A DNA stretch of 64,000 nt from the NCBI GenBank assembly GCA_019925095.2, contig CM034406.1, positions 17,960,888 to 18,024,887 of the forward strand, read 5' to 3'. A program made the position numbers and the translations under genes. The notes beneath the pieces were generated by a model, which saw nothing but the letters and a program-made list of their open reading frames with translations, was not told the DNA's origin and searched no databases. Source of the stretch: Dendrolimus kikuchii. Taxonomy: Eukaryota; Arthropoda; Insecta; Lepidoptera; Lasiocampidae. Positions 22,401 through 34,900 of the stretch are shown here, one piece after another (the stretch's first letter is position 1; the number at the start of each line of letters is the position of its first letter).

Positions 22401-25400
22401 ATTATAAAATATAATAATTTAAATATTAAACAAATTATGGTTGTTTTGTACGGACAATCATGAGGAAAAGTGCTTAACATCCTTGAATGCCCGAAATAGA
22501 TATGTCGTTGTTGTAAAACAATGCGAACCGGAAAATAAGACTAATTGTTTCCACATAACCTATACCTATTATACATCAGTCACTTGCTCGTTTGAGCTAT
22601 TGTTTATGGATTAAATAGAATTCTGTGGTTCCATTTATGGCTGTCTACAATTTCGTAATTTCCGTTGGTATATTTATCCATAGATCACATATATGGTCGG
22701 CCTCTGTGCTTAAGCGGGCTAAGCCTTTACCGGCGTACCTCACTGCAACGCAGAGGTTCCGGGTTCGATTCCTGGTATAGTAAATTTCGGAAACGTATTT
22801 TCTCCGTTATTTACTATGGTCTGCGTGCCTGGGATCGGCCCCAGAGTAGTCCGTTGTATATTACTCATAACACAAGCGTAACTTGCTTAATTTGAGGATA
22901 TACAATGTGTGTGTTTGTCTGCCGATTATTATTATTATTATATTGTATGTCTTTGGAGACCACGGGCCATCAAAATGGCCCGGACATTTGAAGGGCTTGC
23001 GTGGGGCCATGGGAAGGCCAACACGTAGAGGCCCCTTGACAAATTTAATGTAAATGTGGCGTGACACTGACCGGCGATTATCCCTGTCCACACCATATAG
23101 TAATGCACCCAAGGACAAGCCCCGGCCAGTGTAGGACTATTGTGGGAAATGAGGACAAAAAGTACCGGGCTATTGTGGTGAACTGCTAATGGTACCAGGG
23201 GTCTGGGAATATGGGTACTATGGCGTCTGCCCGTCGCAATGTTCAGGGAACATGGAAAAATGGGCAGACGGTGACTCCCTGCATGGGCCCCAAAAAATGC
23301 CATAAAGACAGGGGCAACATGGGTGTGAGTGGCTAAGGGGTGTCGAGAGGTGGGCTGCAGGTTCACCGAAGCTACTTCCGACGTTAGGCCATTTATCACT
23401 TCCACCCCTGAAGCTTGAGTCTTAGCTCTAGCGATCTTCACTCCGTGCCGGCTGGCTAAGGCAAGCACGGAGTCGGGGACCTTGCCTTGGCCCCCGGAGT
23501 CAGGTACCAGGTGTCGCTACTCACCTAAGGCTTCGCCACAAAGCCCCCCTGCGACTTTATTATTATTATTATTATTATATATGTTATTTGAAGAATATGT
23601 ATGTAGACTAGCAATTCCGGCAGACGTAGTCCTGCTCTGAAAAAAACAAAAATCTAGCACCCGATTCCAGCGCCGCCTACCATTTCTAATTGTGAATCTA
23701 AACCATTCTCGAATCCACACAATAAAATCCATCAAAATCGGTCCAACCGTTTAGCAGGAGTTCAATTACTTGCACACGAACAGAAGAAATATATATATAA
23801 AGATGGAGATAACATTTTATTAGTCGCCAAAATAATCAATTAGAAAAATACACTTTACTACATTTTAGCAATGGGTAACCAAAAATTTCCAAAACCTTAC
23901 CACCTTGCTAATAGTGCACCGGCCTAAAAACCAGCTGACGATTATTTGGCGAATGACTCGCTAACAGACAGCCGACGGTTGATGGCTTAAGCCGTTGACT
24001 TGTCAGTTGTCAGTCTTTTGCGATAACCATTATTCAGCTGGCGAGTTGATCGACAAATTCGCCTCATTATCGTGTTTTCTAAAATAGCTACCCATCTATT
24101 ACATTTATCAACAAAACGCTGGGATACTTGATATGCAAATTAACTGAGATTACGTCAAAAGGAAGGTTTGCACTGATAATCAGCGTTGTGTCGAATATTA
24201 TTTCGGCACAGCAATAAGCTGAGTGCAGAACTTGTATGCTGAAAATGCAGCGTACAAAGTCTCTCAGCTCAAACATACAGCTCAATATTTTACTTTTTAT
24301 TCTTAATATACATGTTAGCAATGTAAGTACGTCGCTATTTTTCAAATATTTTTTTTTCTTGAGATTCTTTTTAACCGACTTCCAAAAGGCAAATTGGGCT
24401 GTATGTTTCTTTATTTGTATGTTAATTGTGAACCGATTTTCATTTTTTTTTTCTTTGTTCGAAACAATATTCTCCTGAGTTGGCCTCAACGTCACCAAGT
24501 CAGAATCTGATGCATGGATCCCAGTGAAATCTAGAGGAACCCTTGTTGAGGAGCGCCGAGCTCCTACACTCTTAGAAAGGCAAAACTTGTGTACGTGTGC
24601 CAGTAGCAGAATTTCTCAATTTCTACTACTGCTAATATTCTAAAGTTATTCAAGCCACTAAAACAAATAAAACATTATTAAAAAAAAAAATCGCTTTCGA
24701 TCTAAAAAGCAAAAATGTTTTTCAACATCTTGAAGTCAGTGCCAAGTAAAAACGAACAACAACAAAAAATTATCATCTTACAAACGTCATAGCCCCTTGA
24801 TTTTGTATGGGTGTACTCTGTACAACTTTATGACCTTATAAAAACGAGTTAAAAACTTATCGATTGTTATTGATTAAACGGCAACTGAAATTATTTCGAT
24901 GATGTAATTTTACAATTGAAACGATAAGAAGGTACCGAAACATTGGAACGAAGTTCCTTATCGCATGTTACTCGGCGAATGGGAGCTCGACGGATAAAAG
25001 TGTTAACCGAAATGAAAAATGCTGCCCGCTGTATAGTTTATGCCTGTTTACGCCATCTGTAGATTCTGTGAGATACTACTGTACTTTGATGTTGTATGCA
25101 ACGTTGTTTGATGTACGGTGGTATACTTCGATGGTTTTTGATACTTATTAAAACTTTTTAAGACGTTTTGTGGATTTCAAGATTTTTTAAGACTTTTTAG
25201 AACAACGTCGTTCCAACCAGGTGTACCAAAGACAATTCATTACTTTTTTTAGAGAAATAATGCACGCTCTTTATGCTGTAAAAATAATGTTTAACAGCGA
25301 GACAACAGACAAAAAGCGTTTTTTGATCGATTTCTCAGCCGTTGCTACAATAATTATACACACTTTATTGTGGTGAAAAAAATATATGTCAATCTTGATC

Positions 25401-28400
25401 ATATGTCTGAGGTACCCCATGTACTCAAAACGCATTTTCGGTAAATTTTCTCGATAGAAAATAATTGCAAAGTGACATCTAAACGTGTTCTTCAATCTTT
25501 AATATTATGATTACTGTTAATCGTACATCGCTAAAATAAATAACAGTAACGTATCATATTATAACAAATTGAACCCTTGTAGTACTTTTATTCGGTTACT
25601 TAGAGAATTTGGAAGTAATTAATTATTTTATTATAAATGACTTCAAAAATGACGCCTCCCGGTCTCAATGTATGGGATTTGTCATTACGCCAGACGGCTT
25701 CGTGCTTAACGGTCACGTCGCTTTTTTGTAGCTCCGCTACTAAAAATGCTTTTAAATAAATGAAGGAGCAATCACAATGAGAATTTCGAAGCGACCGCAC
25801 GGTATTTATTTGGCGTATACGGTATAATGGTCTGAGCTAAATCACAGGTTGTGGATTCGAACCCTACTAGCGTTAGTCACTTGTTCTAGCAGACTTTTTT
25901 ATTTTTATATCAAAGTTGATAAAATGGTCTTTTTCTCTTCTGAAATAATTTTATAAAATGCAATAAAAATACTTTTCTATATTTTTATATTTAATTTCAT
26001 CTGGGCTTTCATACTATTGACAATAAAACGTCTTTAAATAAATCTTACCGGTAACATTAAAATTCGAAAGCGTCATCTATGTTTCTCAATAGAAAATTAC
26101 GTTGATACGTGGATAAGTAGAATTATTAATAATGAAAACATTCATCAATTTGATAACTGTTGTTGTGGCAGAGTAGGTTGACACTAGTACAGGTATAATC
26201 GGAGTTCGTGGATTCCAGTCCAGAGTGCTCGCTTCGTTTTTTTTCTGCTTTTTATGTTTTATCTATTATTATTCATTTTAAAGTTCTTATCTATACAGAT
26301 AAATAAATGTGAAGTGTCTGTTTGTAATGTCAAAATAAAAACTAAAAAATCGGGCCAGGAGATTCCGAAATTGCAATTTTTTGCAGTGGACCCAGTGGAC
26401 CCAGTGGACCCAGTGGACCCAGTGGACCCAGTGGACCCAGTGGACCCAGTGGACCCAGTGGACCCAGTGGACCCAGTGGACCCAGTGGACCCAGTGGACC
26501 CAGTGGACCCAGTGGACCCAGTGGACCCAGTGGACCCAGTGGACCCAGTGGACCCAGTGGACCCAGTGGACCCAGTGGACCCAGTGGACCCAGTGGACCC
26601 AGTGGACCCAGTGGACCCAGTGGACCCAGTGGACCATGTTAGTGCCATTTGCCCCCGAAAAATTCACTTCATTTTATATCGCAAACTCGATGCTTGATAT
26701 ATTCTCATGCCGATCTCTTGGCATGAGTATATATGTCCATTTTCGGCATTAAAACTACATTTAAACAAAATTACAATAAAAACGATCCAGTATTCCCAGT
26801 GTTTTCCGAAAACTTAACAGAAAGACATATCGAGTTACTATCGCATTTTTATAGACGATGCATTTTTATATCTATGAACTTGAGAAATGATTGGTCTCAT
26901 CCAAACTTTCATCCTCTATTACAAACAGTCCTAGTTTTATTTATCTATCCCCCGTCAATGAAAACTACAAAAATGACAAAAGGGACAACATCAGCAAAAA
27001 GGACAAAAAGAGCAACATGGACAAAAAGGACAAAAAAGAGTCGAAGAGCAAAAGAGCAAAAGGGCAAAAGGGCAAAAGGGCAAAAGGGCAAAAGGGCAAA
27101 AGGGCAAAAGGGCAAAAGGGCAAAAGGGCAAAATGGTAAAAGGGCAAAAGGGAAAAAGGGCGAAATGGCAAAAGGGCAAAAGGGCAAAAGGGCAAAAGGG
27201 CAAAATGGCAAATGGGCAAAAGGGCAAAAGGGCAAAAGGGCAAAATGGTAAAAGGGCAAAAAAGCAAAAGGGCAAAATGGCAAATGGGCAAAAGGGCAAA
27301 AGGGCAAAATGGTAAAAGGGCAAAAAAGCAAAAGGGCAAAATGGCAAAAGGGCAAAAGGGCAAAAGGGCAAAAGGGCAAACGGGCAAACGGGCCCAAGGG
27401 CAAAAGGGCAAAAGGGCAAAAGAGCAAAAGGGCAAAAGAGCAAAAAGGCAAAAGGGCAAAAGGGCAAAAGGGCAAAACATTAAAACTACATTTAAACAAA
27501 ATTAAAATAAAAACGAAAAGGGCAAAAAAGCAAAAGGGCAAAAGGGCAAAATGGCAAAAGGGCAAAAGGGCAAAAGGGCAAAAGGGCAAAAGGGCAAAAT
27601 GGTAAAAGGGCAAAAGGGCAAAATGGCAAAAGGGCAAAAGGGCAAAATGGAAAAAGGGCAAAAGGGCAAAAGGGCAAAATGGCAAAAGGGCAAAAGGGCA
27701 AAATGGAAAAAGGGCAAAAGGGCAAAAAAGCAAAAGGGCAAAAGGGCAAAATGGCAAAAGGGCAAAATGGTAAAAGGGCAAAAAAGCAAAAGGGCAAAAG
27801 GGCAAAATGGCAAAAGGGCAAAATGGTAAAAGGGCAAAAAAGCAAAAGGGCAAAAGGGCAAAATGGCAAAAGGGCAAAATGGTAAAAGGGCAAAAGGGCA
27901 AAATGGCAAAAGGGCAAAAGGGCAAAAGGGCAAAATGGTAAAAGGGCAAAAAAGCAAAAGGGCAAAATGGCAAAAGGGCAAAAGGGCAAAAGGGCAAAAG
28001 GGCAAAATGGCAAAAGGGCAAAAGGGCAAAATGGTAAAAGGGCAAAGGGGCAAAATGGAAAAAGGGCAAAAGGGCAAAATGGAAAAAGGGCAAAAGGGCA
28101 AAAAAGCAAAAGGGCAAAAGGGCAAAAGGGCAAAAGGGCAAAATGGCAAAAGGGCAAAATGGTAAAAGGGCAAAAAAGCAAAAGGTCAAAAGGGCAAAAT
28201 GGCAAAAGGGCAAAAGGGCAAAATGGTAAAAGGGCAAAAAAGCAAAAGGGCAAAAGGGCAAAATGGCAAAAGGGCAAAATGGTAAAAGGGCAAAAGGGCA
28301 AAATGGCAAAAGGGCAAAAGGGCAAAGTGGCAAAAGGGCAAAATGGTAAAAGGGCAAAAAAGCAAAAGGGCAAAAGGGCAAAATGGCAAAAGGGCAAAAT

Positions 28401-28905
28401 GGTAAAAGGGCAAAAAAGCAAAAGGGCAAAAGGGCAAAAGGGCAAAAGGGCAAAAGGGCAAAAGAGCAAAAGGGCAAAAGGGCAAAAGGGCAAACGGGCC
28501 CAAGGGCAAAAGTGCAAAAGGGCAAAATGGCAAAAGGGCAAAAGGGCAAAAAGGACAAACTAACCAAAATGATGAAAATGGCAAATCACAAAACCAACCA
28601 AAGCATGTCCCACTTTTGGGATAATCTTTACATAAATTTATCCCAAAATCTATCCCATTATCCGGGATGAAAAATATGCCATGTCCACCCTCGGTATTCA
28701 AATTACATATGTACCGAGTATCAGCCAAATCGGTCCAAAAGTCTTTCCGTAAAAGGATAACAAACAGAGAGACAAATATCCTTTTATCCCGGAAACTATC
28801 CCATTTTCCGGGATAAAAAGTATCCTATGTTCATTCTCGGCATCGAAAATATATATATACTGAGTTTCAGCCAAATCGGTCCAGTAGTTTTTACGTGAAA
28901 ACGGA

Positions 28906-28938
<33 letters not shown>

Positions 28939-31900
28939 GTTACTTTCGCATTTATAATATTAATAGGGATATATGAATTCATTGTTGTTCCATAATACAA
29001 TAATATCATTTTAATAAAGTTTACCTGTCTAAAAAATTGTTGGAAAAGTAAAAACAAATGTTACACAGCCTGAGGATTCGAAACCTGTAACTCTTACTTA
29101 CTACTGCTCTTGGTAAACTATTGGGCTAAATCCGCTTAGACAGTGATGTCAAAATTTCAATAACTATTAAGCATATAAGCAATCTATCTCACTTTAGGAC
29201 ATTTTGTCTCGCTCTGGAGCTCTGAGCCCCAGAATGAAATAAATTGAATGGAGTAGGTATATGGGCGCGGCGCGCGTTGGTATTTTCGGTTTCAATATTT
29301 CGCCACGCTTGAAGTTTTATTAGGCGCTGTTCCATCGAAGTAAATATCAGCTGCGCGGGGCTGATTTGGTGAAATAGCGATTTGAATCAGGTGTACATAG
29401 CCTCTTAATAATTAGAACTAAGTTTTAATTTTGACGTTTTGGCCACTTTTCAGCAGCCGTGAGAATAGTAATCTTCCGTGATCACGTTGTAATAATAATC
29501 AAATAACGTAACGCGCTTAAAACCATTAAAAAGTAGTTTTCATGATGTGCACTAGTCGTGAAAATTTAAGAAGATACTAAATATATTTTAGATACATCTG
29601 TGCAGGAACCAAGAAAGAATACAACTTTTTGCCAACGGGCGGCCTATCGGAATAGGCGACACACAGGCCTATCGTAATAGTGTTGGAAGTGACCTTGCAG
29701 GGCTTACGCCTGCCAGGGCTGCGGAGAGGCTAGGTCATTTTTTTTTAATGGTGGAAGCGACCACCATTAAAAAAAAACACTTGATGGAAAGCGGTTACCA
29801 TCGCCTATGGACATTTGCAATACCAAAGTTGCTACAAATGCGCTGCTGCTTTCTTAAGGGAGACTGGAACCTGGTCACTAATGCCGGAACACAACTCAAG
29901 GTTGTTATGGCGACATACTTTAGACCAGGGGTGGTAGCCATCCAGTCAGGCAAGTGCCCTACCACCTGGTTGTGGGTTGTTAAGTCGCCTCTTACGACAG
30001 GCCGCCCGGCCGCAGGAAATTGTATTCTTTCTCCGTTCCTGCACGGATAATTTCATATTTTAACCGTGCAGGAACGATGAAAGAATACAATTTCCTGCGA
30101 CCGGGCGGCCCATCGTAAGAGACGACAAAACAACCCACAGCCTGGTGGTAGGGTATTTGCCCGTCTGGATGGCTTCCACCCTTGTTCTGGAGTATGCCGC
30201 CGTAACAACCTTCAGCTGTGTTCCGGCATTAGCGGCCAGGTTCCAGCCTCCCTTTAGAGAGCAGCAGCACCTTTGGTGTTACAAATGTCCACAGGCCAGT
30301 GTAACCACATGCCATCTGCTTGCCTGTCTGCTGAACTGATGAATGAATGAATGTTCTTTATTGCATACAAGCATGCATGCATGATGAAATAAAGAAAGCA
30401 TATCGGGACTTAGTTAATGACGACGGGCAATATTAGAGTTAAAATTTTAATGCGTCAAAGTAATACAGCTATGGTTCTCATGGAAATACGCGTTATTTTA
30501 TAATTATCAAGGTTAACTAACTACGATAAGAAATTATAAATATAATAAAACAACAACTTGACGTGTTTGATTAGGAGCTGATAACGATATGTATATTCGG
30601 CGTACGACGTTTTACAAATATGCCATTATTAATATTAAGACTAGTTATTATTGCCAGCGGCTTCTTTCGCTTTCATGTAAATTTTGTAGACAGATTGGAG
30701 GACTGGCTGTTGGGAATTCCACACGCTCTTCTTAAGCTGGGTACAGATTATTTGCAACGCAACATGCAATGCAACACGAGTATGTGGACGGCATCTGCGC
30801 GCGTTACGTGCTTCAACAGCAAGCGTCCGTTCTTAAAATCTTTAGCGCGGACGCCGTGGACCATCGTTCATCCCAGTCGCCGTTGTGTCGCTGCGATTTC
30901 TAAATTTTGCCATGCCGTCTAACTGAAACTACGCAACCTAATGGCTTTCACTTATATAATCAAATAAATGTAAGGTAACTAGCGCCATCTAGGAACGGAG
31001 GGGGTCAAAATTAATAAGTAGTTTCCATTAGTGCACTTAAGATGGCGCTGTACAATATCGTTGAATAATGACATCGCGCTGACGAGGTCTTGAGAGCAAA
31101 ACGTAAATCATAAGTGATGGTTATATTCAGTGTAGTGACTATATAATTACTCTATCGCGCAGATTCTTTGACCTTGGCCCCCATCACCCGAACCCTCTGG
31201 TGACGGAAACGTTCAACTACAAACCCACACCGAACGCTCCCACGAGAAATCGTCGCCCTCGCAATGTACTCATTGACGAGCCCGATGAAATCACCCGTCT
31301 CCTCGCGACTATGAACCCCCCGAGGCTCAGAACATCAGCCTGGCATAACAGACGCAGACAAAACAGACGCCGGAGAGCCCCCGGCTCGGTTCCTCTTACA
31401 CAAAGGTAAGACCCCACCAATCTCACTCACTCACTACAGACACAAGTAGCCATACAAGATTAGCATAGGCGTGTTGCTGGAGAGTTTCTCCCGCCGCTTC
31501 TTCTCCTCCAGCTATAACACGTTGCGAAGCGGTAGTAATGATAGACTAGGATCGGCTCCGCCGGCGGAGTCGATAATTAGTCCCCAAATAATCACTTCAG
31601 CCTGTTGGCTTATATCTTTCAGCCTTTAACGGCTAATTCTTAATATAGAGTCAATCCCCCGCAGCGGTCGAGCCGAGGTCGAACCTCACAGGAGGTGCCT
31701 CCTCGAGCGTGCTGCTTCCGGGCTGAACGCCTCCGCTCCCACGGAATCGGGAAGCCCCCAAAGTCCGGTATCGCTGAAACAGCCATCTGCGGCTATTCAG
31801 CTGGGTCCAGCTCCAAAAAAAAAAAAATGATTCAGTGTAGTGTTGGGCAGTAAATGATTTTAAAATGAGTTTGCAAGAGTAACCTGACATTTTGTACTGA

Positions 31901-34900
31901 CCCAGTACAATGTATCACTTCAAATTAGGCGAAGATATTTGTAGTTTGTACCGCGGCAGTACTTTGAAGCGATGAGGCCGGTGAGGCGGTGAGCGTCTTT
32001 CCCTCATTTGTCCCGTACAAAACTTCTAGTTCGGAAATGTTCGTTAAGAATCGGATGTGATCGGCCTCGGTCACCTCATTTTACTAGCAGTCGTACATGT
32101 TATGTTGTCCCTCTTTGTCATGTGAATATCCTTAGAGGCGTTATTGTACTGTTGTCCTCATTCCGTCCTTCCTCTTACATTTGACGTGTGAGTAGTAGCG
32201 GGACAAAAATTTTGAACTAGTACAAATTAAAATTTTGAGCCGTATCAGTACAAATCTATTTTGTTTAAACTATAATTTTGTTTGGTCTTTGTTCCAATTT
32301 AGAATAAGTTACAAGTACCATCTAGTGGAATTTATAAAATTATCGATTTGAACGCCATCTAATAGTACTTATAGGAGTATAATACCGATTGAGATACCAC
32401 CTATCGGGTGAGGTGGTGCATCTTTTGGTATTTCATGTTAAAGTGGCTCATCTTTTTTATGTATCTATGACACGACGCACACTCAAAGCGTTCGTCGAAA
32501 AAACCGACAATCAGCGGAAACCTACGAGCGCTTTACGAATGCACGCAACATGCACAGTGGACGCATAGTGCGCTCGCGAACCAATTAACATGTATGGAAA
32601 AGGTTGCATTGCATGTTACGTTATATGTTGCGTTACAAAAATGTATACTGTGCTTTAGAAATGTCAAACCAAGTTCCTAATTCAAAATACACGTAACGCC
32701 ATCTAACGAAGGTGGAACTAATCACGAGAGAGAGCAACACATTACACCTGTTAGTTAGGATTAGTAGTGCCGGTTAAACTACGTTCGTGTATCCATGACG
32801 TGTCTCGGCTGGGCGTAACTATGTTCTAAATCTCAGCCTTTCCAACACATACAAAGCGCAGGGTCGTCAGGGACGTGGGGGTTTTTAGTGGGTATTGGGG
32901 TTGCTCGCTCGTGTAGCAACGCTCGGAGTCTTCCACACTATTCTGTGACGTCGATCGCGGACGGTGCGCTGCCAAGAGCATACTATTGCTGCAGTGTTAT
33001 CGCCCCCGACCGACGCGTGTCGTTCCCCTAGCAACGACCCAGTTTGTGCGTAAATCGGTTAAGCATTTTCCCTCGCCTCAAAACAAAAAAAAAAAACCAT
33101 GACGTGTCTGTTAGTGAAATGTAAGGGCGCCATCTTCTTGGCTATATTCGTTCATTAACACGGAAGCGACGCCATTTGTCGCGATAAAAAGTATACAAGT
33201 GTTGAGCCGAGATAAAACTAGCTTTGTGTCCAGTTTCATTTGAACCTGTTCGATACTTTTCATGCGTTGCTCTTGCAGGCAGACAGACGGACAAATTCTA
33301 TAAGTTCTATTTTCGAAATTGGCTTCTTCGAATTACACCCATTACATTTTTTAAATTTTTAAATCAATGGCATTAACTCGATACTGCGCTTCCTCACATA
33401 GCGGAACTCTTAACGAGTCTGGAAAGATGTTTGGCCTGTCAGATTTGTCCGGCTCATTGGAAAATGTTTTAAAATATTATACTTGATAATATATATAAAA
33501 TTCAGCCTTCCTAAAATGACGTAAGTTCGCACATTTTTTTTAAAGTGTCTATCGAAAGTTATGGCCCACAGGAAGTGTCTGGCAACTGTATATCTTTGTT
33601 TATAACTATAACATATGTAAAAACTAGCCTTTCTACATTGACGTAAGTTAGCATGGTTTTTTTTTTCACCTTTCATACCTGCTACCTGTAAAACGGCCCC
33701 GCTGTCAGCTTAGCGAATATCCATTCCTTTCTAAGTTCATGTTAAAGTACCGATCCCAAAAATTTCATATTTCCTAAAATCACGTATGTCTGGGGTGACT
33801 GGGATCTCACTCTATTAGCCTACATCCATCAACATATTATAATTCAAAAAATTCAATCTAAATTACACTCTAAGTCACTACAATAAAGTTCAAAATTCAA
33901 TGCACTGTTACGCACAATTCCCTTTGATCTACGTATAAAAGAATATCTGCCTTAATAGAGAAATATGTTTTATTTCGAATTAGATAAAGTTGAATTTTAT
34001 GTGTTTATCTCTGTTTAGTGTCGCTTTTTCGTTTCGTATCGATTTTCACTTTAAAAACAATAAAAAAGATATAGAACCTGTTTTCTTTAAAACGCAGAGG
34101 GAATGTTTTTGGACACCATCTTCGGGCTCTTCGGGGGAAGGGCCCGAATGCAGGCATACGGCCTCTCTAAGGAGCCTTAGCGACCGGTTCTCGACGCTCG
34201 CGTCTAAAGCCAAGCTGTCGCGAGAATCGGCCGCCGAACTGCCCACTGAATTTAAACCTGCGCCCCATTTATAGCGCTTTTACGGGGCGTCACGGGATCT
34301 CGGGTACAGAGTAACTGCACCGTGACGCCCCTACGCTCTGTAACTGGACCACCCCAGGGACTAGAGTGACCCACTTCATACAGCGGGGGGGGGGGGGGGG
34401 AAGCCCGCTGTCAGGTGACAGCGGCCCCCTGTGACGGTAGCTGTGAGAGGAGGAGGTGCCAGGCCGCCCCGGCGGACAGAGGCCGCATACGGGTTCTCCT
34501 CTCTCCCTCTTTTAGCGACCTCCTTCTGCGACATGACGGATTCGCAGGAGGAAACCGCAAGCCAGGAACGATGACCCTGGAGAATCGCTTCGACTACGAA
34601 GCGAGAAAAGATAGCGAACCTAAGGCATAGCCGGATAACCTTTTTCGCCCGGTGGAAGGGATTTAAAAAAAACTGTGTTTGCAACTAAGCTAACTCTATA
34701 TAACGACACTGAAGGGACTGTGCATTTTATGGCGTTATAGATAGTTGTCGTTAAATGGAGAGAAGTCAGTTATTTTTGTCTGACGTCTTTCGCTGCACCA
34801 GTAGTTTTGTTGTATTTTTTTACTTATTTTATTCACATCTTGCGATAATGAGGCATCTTGGTGATAAAGGAAGTACTCAGAAACTTCGGCATTTCTTAGA

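Noticed and set aside
22938..23468. 176-codon minus-strand frame
   Set aside because: No recognisable domain; it lies in a GC-rich TE block that recurs inverted at 56.9 kb.
24088..24498. 136-codon minus-strand frame
   Set aside because: AT-driven Lys/Phe/Ile-rich translation with no motif, overlapped by an equal frame on the other strand.
25825..25890. tRNA-like TTCGAACCC segment (another at 26165-26235)
   Set aside because: Acceptor and anticodon stems do not pair by eye; at most a decayed tRNA relic.
26254..26752. Four long frames through the 9-bp array (PVD, TQW, STG and VHW repeats)
   Set aside because: Each is the repeat read in a different phase; no flanking exon or domain.
26945..28567. 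540-codon minus-strand open frame (PFCPFALL repeats)
   Set aside because: It is a translation of the 8-bp satellite. Similar long frames exist in the other phases and on the other strand, and there is no non-repeat protein domain.
29748..30050. 100-codon frame with [15 protein letters not shown]
   Set aside because: Same frame appears in most copies of the 320-bp family in varying states; it is a by-product of a non-coding repeat.
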